From Flavobacterium fluviatile (GTDB lineage: Bacteria; Bacteroidota; Bacteroidia; Flavobacteriales; Flavobacteriaceae), in the NCBI RefSeq assembly GCF_010645065.1, contig NZ_JAADZW010000001.1, positions 1 through 64,000 on the forward strand: a stretch of 64,000 nucleotides of DNA, given 5' to 3'. Below, piece after piece: positions 47,891-55,858 of this stretch; the first letter of the stretch is position 1, and every line of letters starts with the position of its first letter. Made by a program: the position numbers and the translations under genes. The notes under the pieces were generated by a model that made no database searches, was not told the origin of the DNA, and saw only the letters and a program-made list of their open reading frames with translations.

Positions 47891-47972
47891 TAGTTTTGTT
47901 TAATCCTCAACTTTTGTAACTGTTACTCCGTCCATCCCCTCATTCTAAATTCTGAACAGTGGGCATAAAAAC

Positions 47973-48008
47973 AAAAAGCCTGCAAATTTAAGTATTTGCA
48001 GGCTTTTT
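47973..48008. terminator. Terminator next to the tRNA fragment
   Basis: AAAAAGCCTGCAAAT (47973-47987) and ATTTGCAGGCTTTTT (47994-48008), a perfect 15-bp stem. It lies just beyond the 3' end of the tRNA fragment and was probably the original tRNA terminator on the minus strand. Confidence 0.85.
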
Positions 48009-48019
48009 CACATTTTCCG

Positions 48020-48040
48020 TGGGGAGAGCAGGATTCGAAC
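48020..48040 (-). tRNA. Orphan tRNA 3' end, probable attachment site
   Basis: Read on the minus strand this ends in TTCGAATCCTGCTCTCCCC plus discriminator A: a T-loop TTCGAAT, the 3' half of the T-stem (CCTGC), and the 3' acceptor strand. Upstream of the T-loop the sequence (GATAAAG) no longer pairs, and no anticodon or D arm follows. This is what remains at the far end of an element integrated in a tRNA gene. The tRNA identity is not certain; a class II tRNA such as Tyr is my guess. Confidence 0.7.
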
Positions 48041-48095
48041 TTTATCGCTGAAGGTCCTGTCTATGCTAGGTTTTATATAATGTTTTTGACCAATG

Positions 48096-48112
48096 TGCAC
48101 CGATTCTGCACC
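48096..48112. repeat. Paired TGCACC repeats beside the tRNA fragment
   Basis: TGCACC at 48096-48101 and 48107-48112, 11 bp apart (one helical turn), 55 bp inside the presumed element. They could be arm-type integrase sites. Confidence 0.35.
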
Positions 48113-48267
48113 CAAAATTCAATTCTTTACTGTATCAATATTAAATCATTCACTAAAATTAAAATACTAACGTATTAACAGACAGTAGTATTATTCTTTT
48201 TGTTTTACAAATATATTATAAATATTTAAAATGGAGACCTATCGTGAATTTTAGTTTTTTTTAAAAC

Positions 48268-48462
48268 TTGAAAATTCTCTTTTTAAGCCTTCAGCGCAGG
48301 AAGAGACTTCGCGAATCTTATTTTAACACCAGTATTGAAGGGCTTTCACAATTGTTTGTAAGAACAGGTATACGAATAAGTGCACTCACAAATTATTATA
48401 AAAAACACATATTAAAAATGAAAGGGGACAAAACAAAGAAAGTTTTTGTATCAATATTTTAA
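48268..48462 (+). pseudogene. Possible remnant of a TetR-type regulator
   Basis: A 64-codon frame with no ATG start (TTG) contains NTSIEGLSQ, then VRTGIRISALTNYYKKHILKM. This resembles the helix-turn-helix of TetR proteins (TSI.., GI..S.LYNYFKSK). The rest of a TetR protein is missing. The fragment lies in a gene-poor stretch of 1.2 kb. It could also be chance similarity. Confidence 0.35.
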
Positions 48463-48879
48463 TTCATTGTACATTATCTATTTTGACAGATAAATAATTC
48501 ATTAGGATTTCATCCCTAAAATAAGGATTTTATTGTTTTTAAATAAAAGATGTCTCTAATGTTTTTTTTGTTAAAAAACAGACTTTGTATTAACCTTATC
48601 AGCTTTTTTCCAATACTAATTTATCAAAACTATCATTTCGATATTTTTACATATTTGATAAATAAAGCCTGCTTCTGGGTAATTATGTGCAAGTATAATA
48701 TAAAGGCACTTTGTATCTTGCTTTTTTAAATTATATAAGTGTAGTACAATTGCTAAAAAAAGGTTTTGGTAATCAAAACCTACTATTTAATAAATAAATT
48801 TTATCTTGAGAAAGCTACTGATTTTTAAATTGTTCACCATCAATACTACTGCGAAGACTGTTATTTAAATTAAACAACA

Positions 48880-49209
48880 ATTAGTGATATAACGACGAAT
48901 GTTGACAACGCTAACGCTACAACTAACGTTACGGATATTAAAAATATTTTTAAGGATGGAATCTATCTCTTTTTACCAGATTACGCTGTAGTGAAATGCA
49001 TTGACATTACTAATTATGGAAACTGAATAAAAAAGATTGTTTTTTTTATTTGAAGATTATAATTAGGCTGAGATAGAAGTTAATTGGAGCAAATTTATTT
49101 ATAATGGTCAATTAGCATCCTTTCAAGATTACCGCCTATAAGCCAAGTACTGTTGTTGCAGATGAAAAATCTAAAGTCAATTTAAAAATCAATAATAAAG
49201 GCTTTTAAT
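48880..49209 (+). pseudogene. Decayed coding fragment before the galactosidase gene
   Basis: Several short frames read like protein in series: ISDITTNVDNANATTNVTD and DGIYLFLPDYAVVKCIDIT, then NWSKFIYNGQLASFQD, then after a frame change near 49128 ITAYKPSTVVADEKSKVNLK ending in a stop at 49209. The last two join into one plausible C-terminus. The parent family cannot be named. A carbohydrate-active enzyme or surface protein is possible from context. Confidence 0.4.
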
Positions 49210-49273
49210 AAAGGAGTTTCCTTATACTTAGTAAATCGTTATAATTTTTAATAAAAAGAATCTTTACAAGAAT

Positions 49274-51526
49274 ATGAAAAAGATATTATTTCTACTGTTT
49301 TTTGGTGGCAGTTTTCTTTTGAATGCACAAACACTTGAAAGTACAGCCAAAGAGAAAATTAAAGTTTTAGAAGCCACTATCAAAAGAGCTGAGCAAAAAC
49401 ACATTGATGTCCAAAAAGAAAAAATGACTATTCGTACGGCAACAACTTTTTTAGAATTTGCTAATTGGGATGCGAAACATATTGAGGAGAATACAAAAGC
49501 ATTTAAACTGGTGAACACCTATAAAAAGGAAGCAGGAACATTGGCAAAGAATTTAGCTGATTTTGAGCGTTCAGAAGTTGTCATCATGTTAGAAGAGGCT
49601 ACTACTGCACTTCAATCCATTATTGATGGAAAAGTTATAAGAAAACCAAGTCCGAAAGTAGATTGGTCGAAAGTTCGTTTACAGCAAGATGCTTTGGTTT
49701 TTAATAATAGGCCTGTTTTTTTGGCAGATTATACATGGAAGCCCACTAAAGGTTCCTTGCAAGAATATTTCGGAGCATTGGATGGATTCTTTTTAACACC
49801 ATCCTACGTAACAGATGATACAGGAACTATTAATCCTAAAAAACTGCAAGAATTGCAACGTAAACCTCAAGGTACGATTGGTTTTATTTTCTTAAACCAT
49901 AAAGTTGCTCCAGATTGGGCAGAAAAAAAATACGGACCCGGTTTCAAAATGCGTGAAACGACCTATACTGGATATGATATTGACAATCGAGGAGCTCGTT
50001 TTATTCAAGAAAATTTAATAAAAGCGATGGTGCCAAAAATGGCTGGTAAAAATTATTCGCAATTGGGTTATATGTTGTGCAACGAACCACACTTTTTTAC
50101 CACTGCTGGTGCTTGGGCTACGGGTCCTGTTTCTGAGTATTCAATGGAAAAGTTTAGAGCTTGGCTAACGAATAAGCATCATTCTTTGAGTGAGTTAAAT
50201 GCGTTGTGGAAAACAGATTTTAAGACTTTTGATAAAGTGACTCTTGAAATTCCTATTTCAGAACAATTATTAGGTACGCCACAATGGTACGATTGGGTTA
50301 CTTTTAATAATTACCGTGTTACCAAATGGTTTAATTTTCTAAAAGATGAAATTGTAAAATACGATCCCCAAGCTAAAGTCCACTTGAAAATAATGCCCCA
50401 TTTATGGTCAGATAATAAACGAAACCATGGGTTGGATGTAGCCGCTTTGACAGACATGAGCGGTATAATTGGGAATGATGCTGCGGCTAGTTACTCCACA
50501 GCCTGGGGAGAACCTGATGATTTATGGCAAGACTATTCTTTTTCATGGCGTGAGCTGTGTATGAGTTATGATTTTTTTAAATCGATAAGTCCCGACAAAA
50601 TTATTTTCAATAGTGAAGGACACTTTTTATCAACAGTACGGTTTAGAGATTTGTATATGAAACCCGATTATGCACGCACAGTTTATTGGTTGGCGCATAC
50701 TTTAGGACTGAATGCTTCACAAACTTGGTATTGGCCACGAAAAGAAGATGGCTCGATGAAGAAAGAAAACGACAAAGGATATGCTGGATCAGTGATTCAG
50801 CAGCCTAGAATCGTCAATGAAGTTACTACTACGATGATGGATTTAAATACTTTTTCCGAAGAGATCACTGCTTTGCAACGCCAAAAGAAACCGATTCGTA
50901 TTTTTTATTCCGAGACATCGGCAGTCAACACATCCAATTATATGGACGAGGTTTTTGAGGTGTATAAATCACTTTATTTTGATGGAATACCTATTGGTTT
51001 CGCGACCAAAGATATTATCTGTAAACAAGACAATAACTTATGGGATGTAATAATAGTTCACAAAACGCCATACGTAACTGATGCTGAATTTAAAATTCTA
51101 CAGACCTATTTAGACAATGGAGGAACGGTGATTGTAGATTCAGAAAGTTTAAAAATGAACGAATATAAACAAATTCGCAAGGAAGTTTTACAAGTCAGCA
51201 AAGGTAAACTTATTTGGAGTACATCAGTACCAAATAGTACACAGAAAGCATTTGAAATTGTGAATGAAAAAAAGCATACTTCTCAATTTAATTTGGTAGA
51301 AAATAATGCATTAAATACGAAAGGCTGCATTTGGAAAACGGCTGTAATGCCTGATGGCAGGTCAATTATTTCAATCGTTAATATAGGAAAAGGAACTGCT
51401 GAAGTAACATTAACTTTTGGAGATGAAAAGACGAATGTGTTTACAAATTTAATTACCGGAGAAACAGTATATAAAAGCTTTAAAATGAATTCCAAAACTG
51501 TTTTATTACTAGAAGCTAAACAATGA
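49274..51526 (+). CDS. GH42/GH167-like beta-galactosidase, exported
   Basis: 750 residues with a signal peptide ending LLNAQ. Residues 20-125 are a long helical region. From about 135 a TIM barrel of GH clan A follows, with the acid/base Glu271 in LCNEPHFFTT and the nucleophile Glu448 in IIFNSEGHF. GLNASQTWYWPRKED lies after it. Residues 590-680 (YVTDAEFKILQTYLDNGGTVIVDSES) look like the GH42 trimerisation domain, and a small beta domain ends it. GH42 and GH167 enzymes occur in carrageenan loci, so action on galactose units of carrageenan oligosaccharides is inferred. It is 11 bp before the propeller gene. Confidence 0.78.
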   Translation: MKKILFLLFFGGSFLLNAQTLESTAKEKIKVLEATIKRAEQKHIDVQKEKMTIRTATTFLEFANWDAKHIEENTKAFKLVNTYKKEAGTLAKNLADFERSEVVIMLEEATTALQSIIDGKVIRKPSPKVDWSKVRLQQDALVFNNRPVFLADYTWKPTKGSLQEYFGALDGFFLTPSYVTDDTGTINPKKLQELQRKPQGTIGFIFLNHKVAPDWAEKKYGPGFKMRETTYTGYDIDNRGARFIQENLIKAMVPKMAGKNYSQLGYMLCNEPHFFTTAGAWATGPVSEYSMEKFRAWLTNKHHSLSELNALWKTDFKTFDKVTLEIPISEQLLGTPQWYDWVTFNNYRVTKWFNFLKDEIVKYDPQAKVHLKIMPHLWSDNKRNHGLDVAALTDMSGIIGNDAAASYSTAWGEPDDLWQDYSFSWRELCMSYDFFKSISPDKIIFNSEGHFLSTVRFRDLYMKPDYARTVYWLAHTLGLNASQTWYWPRKEDGSMKKENDKGYAGSVIQQPRIVNEVTTTMMDLNTFSEEITALQRQKKPIRIFYSETSAVNTSNYMDEVFEVYKSLYFDGIPIGFATKDIICKQDNNLWDVIIVHKTPYVTDAEFKILQTYLDNGGTVIVDSESLKMNEYKQIRKEVLQVSKGKLIWSTSVPNSTQKAFEIVNEKKHTSQFNLVENNALNTKGCIWKTAVMPDGRSIISIVNIGKGTAEVTLTFGDEKTNVFTNLITGETVYKSFKMNSKTVLLLEAKQ

Positions 51527-51537
51527 AGAGGTAAATC

Positions 51538-54111
51538 ATGAAAATATATACATTTTGCAGTCTTGTTTTCCTAGTAGGAACAACAGTAGCCACAGCACAA
51601 ACTGATTTTTTTAGAAAATTAAAAAAAGAAGATGTAGCTTCTAATCCAAGTATTCAATGGACACAATTTGGCCCAGGAATGAGCGGAAATAATAAGTCGG
51701 CTTTTTGGCATCCATTAGATCCCAATGTTCTTTTTATTTCGCCAAATATGGGAAATTCATATCGAACTACGGATAAAGGATTAACATATGAAACTGTTTT
51801 AGACGAAGATGGTTCTTCTATAAAAATGGGAACTCGTGGCCCAGACGAATTCAATAGTATTGATTTCTCTAGACAAAACCCCAATTTTGGTTTTAGTACA
51901 GATTCTAGGCCTTTGGGGTTATTTATGACGACCAATAAAGGGAAAACTTGGATCACAAATGAAGAGTTAGTAAAGGTATTTGGTAAATCAAGATTATCCT
52001 GTATCACGGTGAATCCAAAAGATGAAAATGTTTGGTATGTTGGCGCAGGAGCTATGAGAGAATGGGGTCGCATTCTTTTTAGCAAAGAACAACCACATGG
52101 GACTTATACTGATGCTAATAGCCAAGGGAAAATTTGGAAATCTACTAATAAAGGAAAAACATGGGAACTAATCAATTCAGGTTTACATGCTAAGGCCGAA
52201 ATTGAAACAATTATTGTAGATCCTGTGGATGCGAATATTATTTATGCCAATTCCAATTATGGATTTTACAAAAGCACCGATGCTGGCAAACATTGGGAAC
52301 TAAAAATAAACGGAATTGACACGGATGTGATTCGCTCGTTTACGATGCATCATGACAAACAAACGAATAAGGTGACACTATTTGTTATCGCTAGTGTTTT
52401 GTGGGAAGCCGATGGTAAAACCATAAAAGATGCTGCTGGAGGAATTTTTAAAAGTACCGACAAAGGAGAAAATTGGACTAAAATAAATGGTGATTTGGCA
52501 GTTGATATGAATCAATTTGCTAGTGATAAAAGCATCATCAAAAGTTATTACAATGTTGTGGGGTACTTTTTTGGTGTGTCTATTGCCAAAGCACAGGCGA
52601 TGTTTCCAGAATTACCCCAAAGCCTTACGTTTCGATTCAACGAATTAACTGTTGATCCTAATGATGCTAATAATTTGTATTTGGTCAATATGTATTCTAA
52701 TGCGTCGAGGAATAATTTTATTCCAGGTTGTTTGTGGCGCAGTAAGGATGGAGGGAAACATTGGTTTGTAACGTTTAGAAACGGAAAAAATTGGAACCAA
52801 GGCAAAGATGTTAACTATCGGAAACAAAGAAATAATCCAATGGGAACCAATGTGTCTTTACTGTATTTGCACGATTGGATTAACCGTGATACGTATGATC
52901 GAAAAGCTTGTAATTTTGTCCGATTCAATGCCGATGGAACAGTATTGCACACCCAATTGGCCAAAATTTCGCTGATGTCTTATGATAAAGGGGATACTTG
53001 GGTAGATATTGATGATGTAAAAACAGCTTCAAGTGACGAAAGTTATATTGGTGCAGGAAATAGCAATTTACCTGGTCATGGTTTTTATCAGGATTTGCGT
53101 TTTCCAGGGAAAGTTTTTTGTGCTGCTGGAGAAAATTCACTTTGGGTTACCAATGATGACATCAGTAAAGAAAGACCTAACCGCCAGTCAGCAACGTATC
53201 ACGATTTACTTGGAAGCGAATCTTCTTTGAGTTGTTACGCTATTCATCCTAAAAATCCATTAATTCATTTTGCTTTGTTTTTTAGACAAGATAAAAGAGG
53301 TAAATTAATGAAATCAATTGATGGAGGTAAAACATGGAAAGAACAAGGAATTCCAATCCCTGCTTGGGAAGTAAAAGCACATAGCGGTGATCAATCCGTA
53401 CATCAATTGAGTTTGATTATTGATCCTGTACAACCTGATAATATGTATTTCTGTGTACCAAAAACAGCAAAAAACATGGAGTTTGTAGGCGATAGCGAAA
53501 CTGGTTTTGGAGTGCATAAATCAACTGATGGAGGTGTTACTTGGTCTGAAATTAATAACGGATTAGCACCCTCACGTGATGTATCCATGCTTAAATTTGA
53601 CCCTAACAATCCTGCTGTTTTATATGCTACCGTGCAAGGAAATAAGGGGGGATTATACAAATCAACCAATCGTGGAGAGCAATGGGAAGAAGTAGAAAGC
53701 ACCATTGCTATCAAAGGGAAACTTGGGATTAATGATATTCATTTTGCTCCTGATGGCAAAGTCTATATCACATCGGGTTACAAAAATGCAGCTACTGATG
53801 AGGGCGGACTTTGGGTAAGTGATCAAAAATTGAAATCTTGGAAAAAAATATTTGATTATCCTTGGTGTAATCGCGTTGAGGTGGCTCAATATGATTCGAA
53901 AGTGATCCTGCTTTCAACACTTGCAAATACAAATGTCGAAGGCCGCAATGCAGGGGTTTACCTGTCTAAAGATGGCGGTGCAACCTGGATAAAAATGAAC
54001 AAAGGAAACGGACAATCAGACCGTGTGAATGATATTGCAATCGACTATTTCACACCTGGAAAATATTACGCATCTACTTATGGAAGTGGGTTTTATGTAG
54101 CTAAGGAGTAA
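51538..54111 (+). CDS. Secreted Asp-box (BNR/sortilin-type) beta-propeller protein
   Basis: 857 residues with a signal peptide (ending VATAQ). At least ten Asp-box motifs (S/T-x-D/N-x-G-x-x-W) are spread along the chain: TTNKGKTWIT, STNKGKTWEL, STDAGKHWEL, STDKGENWTK, SKDGGKHWFV, SYDKGDTWVD, SIDGGKTWKE, STDGGVTWSE, STNRGEQWEE, SKDGGATWIK. This implies two beta-propellers, as in GH74 or Vps10/sortilin proteins. Its activity is unknown. Cotranscription with the galactosidase gene 11 bp upstream points to a role on sulfated galactan. It could be a new hydrolase, lyase or binding protein. Confidence 0.8.
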   Translation: MKIYTFCSLVFLVGTTVATAQTDFFRKLKKEDVASNPSIQWTQFGPGMSGNNKSAFWHPLDPNVLFISPNMGNSYRTTDKGLTYETVLDEDGSSIKMGTRGPDEFNSIDFSRQNPNFGFSTDSRPLGLFMTTNKGKTWITNEELVKVFGKSRLSCITVNPKDENVWYVGAGAMREWGRILFSKEQPHGTYTDANSQGKIWKSTNKGKTWELINSGLHAKAEIETIIVDPVDANIIYANSNYGFYKSTDAGKHWELKINGIDTDVIRSFTMHHDKQTNKVTLFVIASVLWEADGKTIKDAAGGIFKSTDKGENWTKINGDLAVDMNQFASDKSIIKSYYNVVGYFFGVSIAKAQAMFPELPQSLTFRFNELTVDPNDANNLYLVNMYSNASRNNFIPGCLWRSKDGGKHWFVTFRNGKNWNQGKDVNYRKQRNNPMGTNVSLLYLHDWINRDTYDRKACNFVRFNADGTVLHTQLAKISLMSYDKGDTWVDIDDVKTASSDESYIGAGNSNLPGHGFYQDLRFPGKVFCAAGENSLWVTNDDISKERPNRQSATYHDLLGSESSLSCYAIHPKNPLIHFALFFRQDKRGKLMKSIDGGKTWKEQGIPIPAWEVKAHSGDQSVHQLSLIIDPVQPDNMYFCVPKTAKNMEFVGDSETGFGVHKSTDGGVTWSEINNGLAPSRDVSMLKFDPNNPAVLYATVQGNKGGLYKSTNRGEQWEEVESTIAIKGKLGINDIHFAPDGKVYITSGYKNAATDEGGLWVSDQKLKSWKKIFDYPWCNRVEVAQYDSKVILLSTLANTNVEGRNAGVYLSKDGGATWIKMNKGNGQSDRVNDIAIDYFTPGKYYASTYGSGFYVAKE

Positions 54112-54204
54112 TCGTAAAGTATAATTAATTATGAGTAGCATCAAGTGGAGTCTTTTATTAAGTTCGTTTTATTAAGAGCAGAACGTATCGTTCATTCAGG
54201 TTAA

Positions 54205-54280
54205 TACCGTCCTGCTATCCGCTCTATCTTGTGGCGGCATAAATGCCCGCCGCCACAAGGATGCCGCTTCTATCCTTTAG
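54205..54280. repeat. REP-like palindromic unit
   Basis: A perfect 11-bp GC-rich stem, CTTGTGGCGGC (54228-54238) and GCCGCCACAAG (54249-54259), is flanked by near-identical boxes CCGCTCTATC (54219-54228) and CCGCTTCTATC (54264-54274). From memory, units of this shape are scattered between genes in flavobacterial genomes. It lies 94 bp after the propeller gene and stands out as GC-rich in an AT-rich region. Confidence 0.55.
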
Positions 54281-54319
54281 ATTTGTTAGGAAGATTTAAA
54301 GTAATTTTAATCAACAACC

Positions 54320-54390
54320 AAACTGACAAAGTGAACCTTCTCTTCTATCAAAGTTTGCTACTTATGCCCTGATTAGGACTTTGTCAGTTT
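54320..54390 (+). ncRNA. Candidate IS110 bridge RNA segment
   Basis: AAACTGACAAAGT (54320-54332) and ACTTTGTCAGTTT (54378-54390) form a perfect 13-bp stem around a 45-nt loop, about 100 bp before the transposase ATG. IS110-group elements encode a structured guide (bridge) RNA in this left non-coding end. The loop includes GCCCTGATTA, whose complement lies at the right end, as expected of a donor-binding loop. Confidence 0.5.
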
Positions 54391-54490
54391 TATTGAATAA
54401 GCTTCAGAATAGTAATTAAGGATTTAATGCCTATTATCAAGGATATGAATGTATTCAATAGTTGGTTGCTAATTTTTAAAACATTTTCTT

Positions 54491-55492
54491 ATGAACAAAT
54501 TTAAACATTTTCTAGGCATCGATGTATCCAAGGAATATTTTGATGCAGTTTTAATTCTGAATGGAGCAAAAGAAAAACCAATTCACAATCAATTTGCAAA
54601 TGATTCCAAAGGAGTAAAAACATTAAATCAATGGCTTAAAAAGCAAGGCGCTACAAATCAGCAAACTCTAGTTTGCTTAGAACATACGGGTATGTATGGA
54701 AAATTAATCATTAAATATTTAATGGGTTTCAATTATTCTCTTTGGGTAGAAATGTCTTTGAAAATCATTAGGAGTATGGGACTTCAAAGAGGAAAAAATG
54801 ATAAAATTGATGCAGAAAGAATTGCGGTTTATGCAATGAAAAATCAGCAGGAAGCTATCATTTATAAAGCTCCCAGCCGAACTGTTGAAAAGATCAGAAA
54901 TCTAATGTCATTAAGGGAAAAACTAATTCTTACCAAAGCTTCTTTGATACGCAATTCAAAAGAAATGAAATCGTTAGACCCGGAAGTATCTAAACTTTCT
55001 GATAAATTTCAAAAGCAAACCATAAAAGGAATTACTTCTGATTTAAAGCAAATAGAAAAACAATTAGATTTGTTTATAAAAGAAGATGAAAACTTAAGCA
55101 AAATTTATTCACAAGCCATTTCAGTTCCTGGAGTTGGTAAAGTAACTACTCTATATCTAATCTGTTTTACAAATGAATTCACAACCTATTCAACGCCAAG
55201 ACAATTGGCTTGTTACGCAGGAGTCGTGCCTTTTGAACATACTTCAGGCAAAAGCATAAGGCTAAGACCGAAAGTTCATCATATGGCTAACAAAAAGCTT
55301 AAAAAACAATTACATATGTGTGCCTTGTCGGCAGTTAATCACGACCCAGAAATGAAAGAATATTTTAAAAGAAAAGTACAAGAAGAAAAAAATAAAATGC
55401 TCGTAATTAACAATGTCAGAAATAAAATAGTACATCGTATATGTGCCTGTATTAGAGATAATAAAACATTTGAGGTTAGAAAATCAGCATAG
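54491..55492 (+). CDS. IS110-family transposase
   Basis: 333 residues. The N-terminal RuvC-like DEDD domain shows GIDVSKEYFDAVL (first Asp near residue 10), VCLEHTGMYG (Glu near 64) and GKNDKIDAERIAVYA (Asp pair near 100). The C-terminal Transposase_20 domain shows SVPGVGKVTTLYLICFTNEF, LACYAGVVPFEHTSGKSIR and the Ser-containing LHMCALSAVNHDPEMKEYF. These are the standard parts of IS110 recombinases, which use a DEDD site plus a catalytic serine. It appears full length and may be active. Confidence 0.93.
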   Translation: MNKFKHFLGIDVSKEYFDAVLILNGAKEKPIHNQFANDSKGVKTLNQWLKKQGATNQQTLVCLEHTGMYGKLIIKYLMGFNYSLWVEMSLKIIRSMGLQRGKNDKIDAERIAVYAMKNQQEAIIYKAPSRTVEKIRNLMSLREKLILTKASLIRNSKEMKSLDPEVSKLSDKFQKQTIKGITSDLKQIEKQLDLFIKEDENLSKIYSQAISVPGVGKVTTLYLICFTNEFTTYSTPRQLACYAGVVPFEHTSGKSIRLRPKVHHMANKKLKKQLHMCALSAVNHDPEMKEYFKRKVQEEKNKMLVINNVRNKIVHRICACIRDNKTFEVRKSA

Positions 55493-55858
55493 ATAACCAT
55501 TGATACCAACGGATAAGAAAAACTAAAGTAAGACATAAAAAAACTTTTGTGGAATTCTTTTCCGCTGACTTGACGTGTCTTAAAATAAAACTAATTTGCA
55601 CTTAAAAAAAAAATGTTCTTTAACTTGTTTATATCATAGTAATCAGGGCTAAAGAGTCCATTTTTTGCATTTATTCAAGCATCAAAAAAGGAGTAATTAC
55701 CTATTTCAAAAGCAAAGCCATGAGACCGTGTCATGGCTTTTTTACGATTCGTCTGCACTAAATTATCAACAGATACATAATAAAAACGGATACATACAAA
55801 AATCATCTAGTTTTCAAATATTTTTGAAGTAGTGTTATATGCACTTAACTTTAATCAA
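55493..55858 (+). other. Right end of the IS and terminator, no gene
   Basis: Contains TAATCAGGGC (55640-55649), complementary to the loop of the candidate bridge RNA. A terminator AAAGCCATGA (55714-55723) / TCATGGCTTT (55731-55740) plus TTT follows. AGCATCAA occurs at 55678-55685 and also at 54137-54144, on either side of the element. The carrageenase promoter must lie in the last 110 bp. Confidence 0.5.
55714..55743 (+). terminator. Terminator downstream of IS110 element
   Basis: Ten-base-pair stem AAAGCCATGA / TCATGGCTTT with a 7-nt loop, then T residues. Confidence 0.78.

Larger units (their letters stand above)
54290..55660 (+). mobile_element. IS110-family insertion sequence
   Basis: One transposase gene with non-coding DNA on both sides, between the propeller gene and the lambda-carrageenase gene. 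The outer limits are estimates. GCCCTGATTA at 54366-54375 recurs inverted as TAATCAGGGC at 55640-55649, which may mark or match the ends. IS110 elements usually lack terminal inverted repeats and make no obvious target duplication, so the junctions cannot be fixed from one copy. Confidence 0.65.

Noticed and set aside
48020..48090. A complete tRNA gene
   Set aside because: Only the 3' part from the T-loop is present; no pairing 5' acceptor strand, D arm or anticodon arm is found upstream of it.
54120..55690. Target-site duplication AGCATCAA around the IS110 element
   Set aside because: IS110 elements do not normally make such duplications, and the flanking sequence similarity beyond the 8 bp is weak; kept only as a note.
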